Shown here piece after piece: positions 30,275 through 42,400 of a stretch of 64,000 nucleotides of DNA. The notes under the pieces were generated by a model that saw nothing but the letters and a program-made list of their open reading frames with translations, searched no databases and was not told the DNA's origin. Source of the stretch: Pristionchus mayeri (taxonomy: Eukaryota; Nematoda; Chromadorea; Rhabditida; Neodiplogasteridae); the NCBI GenBank assembly GCA_036245805.1, contig BTRK01000006.1, positions 17,082,365 through 17,146,364 of the forward strand, read 5' to 3'. Both the position numbers and the translations under genes were made by a program. Position 1 is the stretch's first letter; every line of letters starts with the position of its first letter.

Positions 30275-33200
30275 ATGGCGTGGTCATGCGTCTACTGTAC
30301 ACTAATCAACGAGGTTGGACTGGCTTTAGTTTCAAAAGTTTTAATAACTGTTTTAAATTTCAAAATTTTCATGGTTTTAATTTTCTTATTTTGTATATTT
30401 AGGAGCACGCCTCGTTGTGTGATGGCTGCGGCAGCTCGAAGGAGGGCAAACAGGTGCGCGGCCTGCGTGCCGGCTTGAAGAACGCCGTTTCGGGAGCAGG
30501 TACTCATTTCTCCTCCTTCTTTCATCACTTAATCGCTCGCTCTCATCTCTTTCTATGATCTCTCATTAGTCAGAGAGTACGCCAAAGAGCTTCCGTTCCT
30601 GTGTACCTGTTCACTAGGTTTCTTTGTGTTTCAAATGTTCATGGATAAAGACGAATCCTGACTTTTCTGATGTTAATTAGTGCTCATGTACAGCCACACA
30701 AGTACAATACGTCCTATATTTGCGCTGTTCTAGGAGTAGCTTCTCCTCGCCTGAATAGAATAGCCTCTGGGAATCCTTTCCTCTCCCATCCTGGCCAGGC
30801 GAGAGATTGTTTACCCAGGGGCGCACCTTTCCTGTTGCCTGTGTCCACTACCTCCCGCTTTGTAGTTCTGACTGATGAGATCATTAACCTGAGCATTTCG
30901 ACATCTCGGCCAGTAGAATGATTGTTGTGGTGTCAGCGTATCTTCACATTGGATAGTACAATCATCTCACATTACATGTGACCAATAATCATCGGGTATT
31001 TGAACAACCCTCGTGCTGCGAATAGAGTGTAGGGTGATCGTGTGGTTGTTACACCATGAGTGCATGTTATGATAGTGCAATTATCTCAATGGTTATTGCT
31101 CACTATACCCGCATGAGACATTGTTCAAAGATACTCGACCTCGACCCCCCCCCCCCCATCGAGCAGTTTGTGAGAACACTCATCGATACACCGGAACATA
31201 TGCTATTTCAACATGCGATGAATAGGGTATTTTGTGGTTGACGCATCAGCGGAGCACTTCAACTTTACCATAGTGCATTTATATCGAAGGAACATTTCGA
31301 AAGTTGTCTTGTAGTTACAGTACCATCAAAGATACAGTATTATATTTGAATACAGTATTCGTCGTGTTACAGTATCGGCGCTGACGACGATCTGGGACGA
31401 CGTCGTGGACGTGGCCTCGTCCTCCTTCACGCCTGTCCCAGCCCCGCCACAGCCCGCGCCCTACAGCGTATTCGATGTGAGTAATATCCCGTTCTACTGG
31501 AAAGAAGCCATAGTAGAGGAAGGGAGGCGGACGAGCTCAGTTTCAAAATCTGACCTCCATTACTTCTATCTAAACAGCGACTGGATTGATATTTCGATAA
31601 CTTGTCAATATTTGAGCACCTTACCACAAGAAATTAACTGTACTATCGATACTCGGAACGGCTCTAGTTCAGTTTTGAAATTTGTTTTGAAATGTGTTTT
31701 GACAGGCAGTTTTGAAATGAGTGTCGCTTCTTGATGACGATCTTAAGCGCGTGTGCTGTCTAAGAAATATGACTAATTCGGGTGGGCCTCACTTTTAACC
31801 AGGGTGAGGCCGCTTGTGACTCACCCGATAGGCGCACATTCGTGCTTCGTGTCATCCATGTTTTATGGCTGCCCCGCAATTTCTTGTGTAAATCTCACTC
31901 TTTGGCGAAAAGGAGGGCACTTTCTTGTAGTTATCATTGTTCACATATCATTCCAGTTATCAACGGCCATGTTCATTAAAAAAATTTAAATTAGTTATTT
32001 CTTATTTTAAAATAAAATATTTCAGGCGCCCGAGTTGCCGCGTGCTGCAGTCAGCCCAGTCAGTCCCAGCTCGCCCGTCACCCCGCAGATCCCAGTGATC
32101 ACCCTGACTGGTAGGCCATTCATAGTTTCACTCCAGAATTGTGAGAAGTTTGGAGCACAATCGAATTCTTTGGCTTCATGTCAACTGTGTGTTTCACAGG
32201 GTAGATAATGAAGGGATGTTTTTCGTTCTGCAATTCCTCGTCGGATCTTGATGTTTTACAATTTATATATAAAAAATATAAAAATATATTTTATTGCCTG
32301 GTTTCTTCAAAAATTGGTGGCATGAGTTGTAGCCGAGAACTGCCCTTTGTAATATTTCCACACAAAGCTGTCCCAAAACACCAGTCAGCCACAAACTAGA
32401 GTGTTCCTGTTATGTCATCGTTTACTACAGTATCCATGGAGACTGCGGGGAGGAGTTGGGGGGCGCTCCTGATTCCTCCTTTCCCCCCTTTCTCTTCTTC
32501 CGGGATAGAAGCGCGCAGTTCCTCTCATCTCTCAAATTGCGAATGGAGGGCGGCTCACAACCTGGCCAAACACTAGTCCCGAGATGCGAATTGTGTTCTC
32601 ACTCTCTGCCTTTCCCACACTCTCTCGCCGGCCTGAAAAAAGTGGGAGAGCGTAGGGAATGAAGACACTCGAAAAAAGCGCCCCTTTTATTCTCCACTTT
32701 GCTCGCATTACTATCGCCCGCTCTGTTTCTGACCTCCTGCCTCTCTACGCGGCACCATGATCCCATCTACGCGACCAGTCAAGAGTACGGTAGATTTGTT
32801 TAGTGTACGGTAGCAGTAGGACTACGGTATCCTTGCTCTCTTGCATGGAGTAGTTATGTTTCAATGGATCGATTGACCTACCGTATCTCTGTTCATTACA
32901 ATACCCTTGCAGACACGCCTCCTCCTCGGCCGCCACCGCCCCGGCGCGTGAACGACCTGCTGCCAATGACGCCCACAGTGAGTTCGCTTGACTCTCTCTT
33001 TTTCCCATGCTCTCTCGCCATTCTGACAATGCGAGACATCGTTGAGTATCAAGGTAGTGGTAGGATAGTAGTGATGGCTCTCTTCATTTTGCGTGCTCTC
33101 TCGCCTGTTTGTCCGGCGAGAGACCACAGAGAACAATTTCTTGCCAGGCCATCCCTAGTGAGTTCTTTTTACGGAAGGTCGTAGATAGCGAGCCGCGCAT

Positions 33201-33387
33201 AGGCCGAGATTACGGTAGTTCGATTGGGTCAGATCCAATATCGCTCAGATTTCCCGTGCGGACTCGCTGTCCCTCCACTCGTCTCCGATGCGCGACCAAA
33301 CGGTGAGGGATGAGAGAGAGGCGAGGAATCAATTGAAGCAGATCGAGTTGCTGTGCAGGTGAGGAGAGGACGATGTCGAATGAGAAC

Positions 33388-33418
<31 letters not shown>

Positions 33419-36400
33419 GCTATTTCGTACGAAATAACGTGAGATAACATTTAAAATAGAACAGGAAAGTTAATGACGATGAGAATCAATAGTTAGTGAC
33501 TGGATAAAAGGGTCATGAAGTCAGGAGGATCTACTCAGGGGAACTGGTTTCATTCTCGGCATTTACTAAAAGCCTTGCCGCTCTTGGAAAGAAGCTATTG
33601 TGTCTGTAGTTATGATTCGAACCAGGGTTGTTGAAGTTCATGCCGTTTGTGGTAAATTTTGAAATAATGTTGTTTTCGGTTGGATATACTATATTTGCCT
33701 CGGATGAGATTTGTGGCTACTCTTACATCTGTCGTTATTCTACGCTTCTCTAAGGACTCAATGCCTAGTTTCTTATTGCGGTCGAAAGCGGTAGGCATAT
33801 TTTCCCAAGTATGATCAAAACAGCGCATAAATAAACGACGTGTGAAGTAGTTTTGTACCTTTTCGAGTTCCTTTTTATCCTTGTTTTGGTAAGGGTTGAA
33901 GACGGAGGAAGCGCTTTCTAAAATCGGTCTGATGTACATTGCGTACGTTTTGAGGAGTACTTCTATATTTTTGGTTCGTAAAGCTCTTAGGATAGTGTGA
34001 CAAGTAGTTTTGGCCTTAATGGATATGGTAGTGCAATGATCGGAGAAAGAGAGGTTTTTCTGGATAACAAAACCGAGGTCTTTTACTGTTTGTTTTTGTT
34101 CCAAAGTAGTGGTTCCTATGGTATATGTTCGCATTGTATTTGCTCTGCCTAGGTGCAATGAGTTGCACTTATGTGCAGCAAGAGGAAGTTGCCATTTTTC
34201 TGACCAGTGTACGATAGTGTCAATCGCAGCTTGTAATGGTACAGATGAATTTCCCTTCCTAAAGGAACGATATATTTTTATATCATCAGCATACATTCTT
34301 GCAACTACGCCATGGTTTTACACTCAATCAATCAATCAATCAATCAATATTTATCACTTCAAGCGTTAACGCTAGGTGAGGATAGGTCGGAATTCGTCGG
34401 TCGTTGCAGACCACCAGTGGGGGCCAATTGTTCTTCTGAGGTCATCTCGCCAACGCGTTCTCGGCTGACCCTGGGGACGGCTCCTGTTGTAGGGGATCCA
34501 TACCGTAGTCGCTCTGGTCCACTCATCTAGCTCCATTCTCCTAATCTTCAACGCCCACTGAGCTTTCCTTTTCAGCGCTTCTTTGTTCCAATCCCGCACT
34601 TTCGTCGCATTGCGCACGTTCTCGTTTCTCCATCGATCCATCAGAGTTATGCCCAACATTTTTCGCTCCATTTTTCTTTGAGTCACACTAAGCCGTTCCT
34701 TTTCACTGGCTCGCAGCGCCCAGACTTCTGACCCGTAAAGCACTGTTGAAGAGATACAACTTTCGAAGAGTCTCCTCTTAGTCTTCATAGGAAGCAGGCG
34801 AGAAGAGAGCAGAGTAGAGAGCTTGGACCAAGCGAGCCATCCCAGGCGTATCCGGTGCTCAATTTCATCCGAGTGATCGAGGGGGAGCGAGATTCTCCCA
34901 CCAAGATATGTAGTGGAAGGGACAAAGTTGAATGTCAGATTGTCGATTGTAATGGGTGCTCGAGTGGTGCTACACGAGGTGAGAAGAACGGTTTTGGAAG
35001 CATTTACTTCTAGACCGACGCGTGAGCATGCCTCCATTAGCTTCCTCAACATTCGCTTCAGTTCAGGCCTTGATTTTGCAATTAGGACGATGTCATCCGC
35101 GTACTCAAGGTGGCTTAGGTTTCTCCCATCAATCTTGAGTCCATCATTCTCCCAATCGATGTCATTCATTGCTGAGCGAAGGACTACGTTGAACAAGCGA
35201 GGGGAAAGGGTGTCGCCTTGACGAACTCCTCTTCTGATTCTGACTGGGACGAGATCCTCGTTGACTCGGATGAGGGTTGTCGAGGACTCGTAGAGGCGGC
35301 GGAGGAGGTGGATGAGGGTAGGATGGACCCCAGATATCCATAGGGATTGCCATACCGCACTCCACTCCACACAATCGAATGCCTTACGGAAGTCCACGAA
35401 ACCGAGATACAACGGAATACCGTATTCGTGGGCACGCTCTGCTACTTGCTTTACAGCGTGTAGGTTATTGAGGGTACTGCGCCCTTTCCGAAAGCCAGTT
35501 TGGGTGGAGGACTCAGTCTCTTCAAGCGATTTCTCCATTCTTCTCAAGATCACACGGGTTGCAGCCTTCAGGGTTACGGTAAGCAGCGAGATAGGTCTGA
35601 AGTTGCTGATGTTTGTAGGGTCACCTTTCTTGTGGATAAGAGACACGACAGCTTCGACTAAATCTTGGGGCACTGAGTCACCGGCTGTTAGGTGGTTGAG
35701 CATATCCGCGAGCACTGGGGCGAGGTGATCTCGAGAGAGGTACAGCATATCGGGCAGAATTGAATCGGAACCGGGCGAATGTCCGCATTTGAGGCGAGAA
35801 AGCGCATCTCCTGTCTCATCGATTTGGAGAAAGCGCATCTCCTGTCTCATCGACTCGGTTTTGCACTAGAGTGGGAATTTCTGAGGTGTAAATAAGGAAA
35901 AGCAAGGGACCTAGGACTGAGCCCTGTGGGACGCCGCTAGTCACAGACATTGAGGTAGAGAGCACATCTTTTACTCTCACTTGGAATGATCTATGTGTGA
36001 GATATCCTGTAATCCATTTGATTGTATTTTCTGAGAGACCTATTGTGCTAAGCTTGAGTTTTAGCTTGGGGTGGGAGACTCTATCAAAAGCTTTTGCGAA
36101 ATCAAAGTAGATAACGTCAACTGGTTTCCCATCACTAATCGAGGATGTCCAATGTTCGAGAACTTCTAGCATTTGAAGCTCACGCGACCGTTTCTTGCGG
36201 AATCCATATTGCTCATCGGGGAAAATTTCTAATTGCTCACAATGGGTAATAATGGATTTGCACAAAATTCGCTCAAAAACTCGGCAGAAGAAAGAGGTAA
36301 TTGAAATGGGCCTGTAATTTAGGGGATTGGAAAAGGGGGTGATTTATTAACAGGGGTTACTATGGAATGTCGCCAATGGGAGGGAACGGTTCCAGATTGG

Positions 36401-39400
36401 TAGGAGTTCCTAAAGATGATTTCGAGGGCTTCGAAAATTGGTACGGCAATTCGTTTTATGAAGGTGAGGTCAATGTTCTCAGGGGTTTTACAGGAGGAGC
36501 GTTTCCATTTCTCAATAATGGCGAAGATTTCATGTCTAAGAAATTGGGGTTCTTCGTATGTACCAAGCTGAGGTAGGGCTCTAGTATTGGGCAGTTTACC
36601 GTCATCGATGGTGAATACGCTTACGAAGGTCTCAGCAAGTAAATTAGCTTTGCCTAAGTCATCCATGACTAGAGTACCATCAGCTCTTTTTAATCCTTCT
36701 ATTCCCTTGGATTTATTGGCACAGCGTTTCATAAAACGGAAGAACTTATTCTCATCGTCGCTTTCTATTATCTTTTTCTCAATGGTTTTGTGATACCGTT
36801 GTAACTCTTTGCGAAACTTTCTGTTTAGAATCTCGAATTCATGCTCATCGCTCGGGTCGTTACTATTAATCGATTTATGCCAGGCTTGAAAACGTTTTCC
36901 TAATAGTCGCTCAATATGAGGGGGGAGTTTCCCATGAGAGAGGCTCACTTTGGTCCAAGGAACATGGGGGTCTATTGATTTCTGAACGACACTAATCAAA
37001 AGGTCGTAAATGAGATCCACATTTGCTATTTTAGAAAATGCGCTTGTCCAATCGATATTTGCTAATTGAGAATTAATGAGGTCGTAGTTAGCATTTCTGT
37101 AGTCACGCCTAAGAGTGAAAGCAGGCGTCGAATGACTCATTGTGAATTTGAATTCGACTGTTGAATGATCAGACAATTCGAAAGGGGGACCCACTTCAGT
37201 TTGGGAGATGAGACCGGGATGGTTGCACAGTAGTAAATCAAGAATATTTTCCTTTCTGGTGGGTTCTTGGACAAATTGGGCTAGTTTGGCTGAGATACAG
37301 AGGTCAAGGAATGATTGCGAAGAAGGGATAATCGATTTCGGTTGAGGTGCGGGATATATTGACCAGTCAATATCAGGGAGATTGAAATCGCCTGTGACTA
37401 TTGCAGGTTGATGGCAAGAGCAAAGGTCAAGTATTGATTTGGAAAGGGAAGCAGTTTGTATGGTGCTCGCTTTGGGGTTACGGTAGGCGCATACAATCCT
37501 AATTAAGTCGCCGTTTATTTCAACATCTACTGCTAATAACTCGTGGGATTCAGGTACTGTTTCATCAGCAATCTGTGCTGCACTTATGGACGAATGTAGG
37601 ATGATCGCTACCCCGCCGCCTCTAGAGTTTCTATCTCTTCTGAAGACATTGTAGTACTGATCGTGATCACCTAGGAGAAGCGAGTTCAGGAATGATGGAG
37701 AGAGCCATGTCTCAGTGAGGCAAAACATAGCATACTTTTTGGAAAGGGTTTGCGAGAGATACTGTAGTTTGTTTTGGATAGAGCGGCAGTTGGCTAGAAT
37801 GGCGGAGAATGAAAGTGAGTTTCTGTCTGAGTGATGTTTGGGCCGGTGAATTAGTACCAGTTTCCCTGGGTGCCGAAATTTGGAGGTGCACCGAATTATG
37901 AAATATGCGACATGAAGGGGTTAGGGTATTGATACTGATATTGATTGGGGAAGGGGTTCATGGGGATGGAGTTATGGAAGATCGAAGGGGGAGGGGCTCC
38001 ATATCCATTGGGTGTGTTCCGAGAGAGGAAGGGCGGCCGATTGAGGGGAGGGGGAATCGGATTGGGTCGGGTCTGGTGAGAGCGAGGGCGAGCATTCAGG
38101 TTCCCGGGGCGCTGGTTCGTAGTGGCTGAGAACACTGAATCATGATGACGTCATGCCGCCTTTGATATACCAAAGACAGCATGACGTCATAGTTCTCATA
38201 CGACCTAGTGCTGTGAGGAGGGGAATTGGTGTGAATCTCGATTTCGCGCGCTCTCTCGCCATTCTGACCGCCCAGAGAGAGAATGGAATGAAAAGCATGC
38301 TATTTCAAGTTCATACGTTTTAGTGCTCTGATTACGCGTTTATTGGCTGCAGAGGTGATAGATTGTTTTGTGAGAAAAAGACGAGATTTTATTAGAGGAA
38401 CAAGCTTTGAGCGTGATATGGTTATTTTGTGTGGCGCACATGCATCTGGCGCCTCGGCAAATAGACACGATTTTTGTTTCGAGATTACTAAAAACTATTC
38501 TATTGATCCTTGCTGAATGTGCAACAGTCGATGCTTGCCTGTATCTCAAAATCACCAGTTGCTATTTTTCAATTTCTCCAAAAACAAATGTAATTCAGTT
38601 AAAGAATTGTCGAGGAATGATTAGGGGGCTTTTTCATATCAATAGAAATGGATCTAATCCATAAGTCAAAGATCAAAGAACATTCTCTCCATTCCAGAGA
38701 GATCAAGACGTCGTTCATCGACGACGAATTCCCGCCCACGGAGAAATCGATCGGGAAGTTGCACGATGATGAGGGTGAGAGATCATTCTCTATTGTTCTG
38801 TCTAAGTCAGCCGGGACCCGGTATATTTTGCGGTAGGCGAAGAATGAAGAACTGATGATTCTTTGTATTGACATTTTCTCGCTATCAATCAATCAATCAA
38901 TTTATCTTATCAGGCGGAAACGCTCAGAAGATGATAGGTCGGTAGTCTTCATAAGTTGCACTCCACCAATGGCTGCCAATAGCTCGGGATAGGTCGTCTC
39001 TCCATCGCGCGCGAGGCTTTCCGGGGGGACGAGTCCTATTGAATGGAGTCCAGACAGTTGTCGCACGGCTCCACTGTTCCACTCCCATTCTTCTGATCTT
39101 GAGGGCCCAGCGCGCTTTTCGTTTCAATCCTTCCTCATTCCAGTCTCTCAGCTTGGTAATCCCTCTCACGCGGTCATTCCTCCATCTGTCCCTCAGCGTG
39201 ACTCCAAGCATCTTTCTTTCCATCTTCCTCTGGGTGACTCTCAGCCTCTCCTTCTCGCTAGATCTCAGAGCCCATACTTCACACCCATAGAGAACTGTAG
39301 CCGTGATGCAGCTCTCGAAGACTCTCCTCCTGATCTTGATGGACAGAATTCGAGAAGATAGGAGGTGCGAGAGCTTACTCCAGGCCAGCCACCCTAATCG

Positions 39401-42400
39401 AATCCGGTGTTCTATTTCGTCGGAATGATCCAAGGGAAGAGCTATTCTTCCTCCGAGATAGGTGGCGCTATCGACGAATTCGAATCGCAGATTGCCGATG
39501 ATTATTGGATTGCGGGTAGAGGTGCAGGAGGTGAGGAGGTTGGTCTTGCTTGCATTCACTTCGAGACCAACTCGGCTGCACGCGTCCATCAGCTTCTTCA
39601 GCATTCGTTCCAGCTCGGGTCGAGATTTGGCAACGAGAGCCACGTCATCGGCATACTCCAAGTGGCAAAGGTTCCTTCCGTCGATTCTAATTCCATCTGA
39701 CTCCCAGTCAATGTTGTCCATGGCTGATCGTAGCACTGCGTTGAAGAGACGAGGGGAGAGGGTATCCCCTTGGCGGACTCCTCGACGCACAGTCACAGGA
39801 ACGAGCTCCTCATTAACTCGAATGAGTGTAGAGGAGGACTCGTAGAGACGGCGCAACATGTGGACGAGGGAGGGATGGGCTCCGAACGAGAAGAGGGCTT
39901 GCCAGCAGGCATTCCACTCCACACAGTCGAACGCCTTCTTGAAGTCGACGAACGCCAAGTAGATTGGGATACCGTACTCGGAGGTTCTTTCAGCGACCTG
40001 CTTGATGGCATGCAGGTTGTCGAGAGTACTGTAGCCGCGCCGGAAGCCGGTTTGGGTCGAGGACTCTGTTTCTTCAAGCACAGTTTCGAGTCTCTGAAGA
40101 ATGACTTTGGTCATTGTCTTCAGGGAAACGGTGAGGAGGGAGATGGGACGGAAGTTCCCAATGTTGGTAGGGTCTCCTTTCTTGTGCAGAAGAGTGACAA
40201 TTGCTTCGGTCAGGTCGCTTGGAACAGCCTCTCCATCTACCAGATAGTTGAGTAGATCAGCGATAACGGGAGCAAGGTGGTTTCGAGAGTGGTATAGCAT
40301 ATCAGGGAGAATGCCATCCGAACCGGGTGAGTGACCACACTTGAGTTGGGACATCGCTTTGCTGACCTCATCGGGTAGGAAGGGAGGAAGGGGATCCAGA
40401 GGCTGAGGAGGGACTGGGAGTGGACACGGAACTGCAGGGGTGTAGAGATCGTCAAAGAAGCTCTGGACCACTGTCTTGGTAGCTGCTTGAGAGAGAGCAC
40501 CAGTTACAGGGTGGGGAACTAGAAGGCGCTTCTTTGAGGTTTGCAGACTCAGCATGCTCTTCACGATGCTCCTTCCCATGGTTGCTGCTTGCCGTGCTTG
40601 CGCCTCCTTTCGCTTCCTGATGTCATCGACGAAACTCGTCCGGGCAGCTTTGCAGGCAGCTGAGTAGGCGACAGCTTGTTGGGAGTTGGATTGCAATTCA
40701 TGGCGCATCGCTAGGAGCTTCCGCGTTCCACTCGAGATCCAAGAAGGGGATTGGCGCTTCCTCCAGCAGTTCGTTGCCGCGGTCTCCGTGAAAGCCTTTA
40801 CCGTAGTATAGGCGTCGGCGGCAGAACTGGGGCGGGCAAGGGGCAGTGACGCGAGAAGGTTTGCGTTGACAGTAAAAGCGGTTCGATCGAAATCTAGCCG
40901 CTCCCTGCATCTTTTCTGCCTCGCCTTGCCAGGGAGGGAGAGGCACATCCGAACAAGGCGATGGTCGGAGTCAAACTCAAACCGACCAACGACTCCACAG
41001 TTGACTACTCTCGCTGTGGCGGGCGCTGCAACGTAGTCAATTTGGTGGAATGCGGAGCCGTTTGGGGATCGCCAGGTCCAGATTCGACCGTGCCGTCTCT
41101 TGGGGAACGTGTTCAGGATGCGCAGTCTGTTCCTCACGCAGAGCTCAGTGAAGCAGCGTCCGCGTGAGTTCGGTGTGGGAGAGGCAAAGTTACCGACAAA
41201 TCTTTCATTGCCAGGTTCCCTCGCCACTCGACAGTTGAAGTCACCAACCAGAACTGGCATATGGCCTTTTGGGGCACTCCGCAGGGCGGTCTCAACCTGG
41301 TCTAGGAAGTCTTCATACGCGTCGTCATCGTAGGAAGACGTAGGGGCGTAAGCGCAGACCAGGAAGAGCCGTAGGTCGGGAAGGAGCAGAGTGGCCAAAC
41401 GAGGGGAGAGGCCATTGAACACAGCTCCGCGCGCGAGTTGCTGTCGAAGCAAAAATGCCACGCCATGGGAAGCAGTGGGCCCGCCCGAGTGGTAGACTAC
41501 AGTGCCTGAGGATGTAAGATTGAACGAGGCACAACCCACAATCCTGGCTTCCTGCACTGCAACCACGTCCCACTTGATCTTGTCGAGGGCGAGTTCCATC
41601 TCCGACTGCTTCTCCCTTGGGCCGAGCGTCCTGGCGTTGATGGTGCCGATGTAGAAGTGGCGACCCATCGTGGCGGCGTACAACTCCCGCGTGCCAACGC
41701 GTCTGGGAGAGGGAATCCGGGCGGGCGGAACCGGAGACGGAGAGACGAAATCGCACTCAACCGCTCGCCACACACTTGAGAACCCAGAATCACTTGAGAA
41801 TTTTCTCGCTACTCCGCGCGATCAGAACAATATAGTATCCGACGAAACCTTGCATTTCTATGTTCTTGCACATGTTCACAACTTTTGCAAAATGTTGGTG
41901 AGTTGTGGTTCCACGACTACCTTACCTCGTGCGCGAATACGTGACTCCGATGGATGGTCATGTCAGAGATGAAAAAAATGAATAGTTACAAATCAATGCA
42001 TAAGAGCGCATTCTAATGGATATTTTGGAGTATTTTTTTTTCGATTTGTTTTATTGGCTCCATTACAGGCCTCGCGGTGCCGGGACGGATTCAGCCGTCT
42101 GAAATCGTCTGGCTGCGGCCGACCGAGATGTTCACCAAGGTACGGTATCAGTTCCGAGCTACAACTTGTTTTTTTAAAAATTTTATCCTATAATCTGTCT
42201 TCCAGGACGGCCACCGCTACCCGTACACGGTCTTCAACGACCCGAGCAGTTCCGACATCGAGCAAGGTATATGGTAGATTTGGAGTACGGCAATTACCAT
42301 TGTGCGCTAATCTACAGTACGCCCAGATTCAGAAACCATTAGATACAGTAACCCCTGCCTACAGTAACCCCATTCTCTGTAGGTTCTCTCGGTGACTGCT

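Larger units (their letters stand above)
33387..38132 (-). mobile_element. CR1-like LINE, broken, antisense in calpain intron 6
   Basis: Reading the minus strand, the 5' part (about 38,130-37,800) is Pro/Asn-rich. It then reaches NCRSIQNKL and [10 protein letters not shown], an endonuclease of the apurinic type ([21 protein letters not shown]), the RT ([29 protein letters not shown]) and a 3' end with an (AT)n tract at 33,387-33,414. There is a frameshift near 36,320 and a nested LINE at 34,324-35,856. Antisense to the host gene, it lies wholly inside intron 6. Confidence 0.85.

Noticed and set aside
33600..33630. GATTCGAACC, the complement of a tRNA B-box
   Set aside because: It encodes the last residues (QPWFES) of the CR1-like RT, and no acceptor stem or A-box is present at the right distance.
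37896..38135. Separate proline-rich gene
   Set aside because: It directly precedes the CR1-like endonuclease on the same strand and is better read as that element's 5' region.
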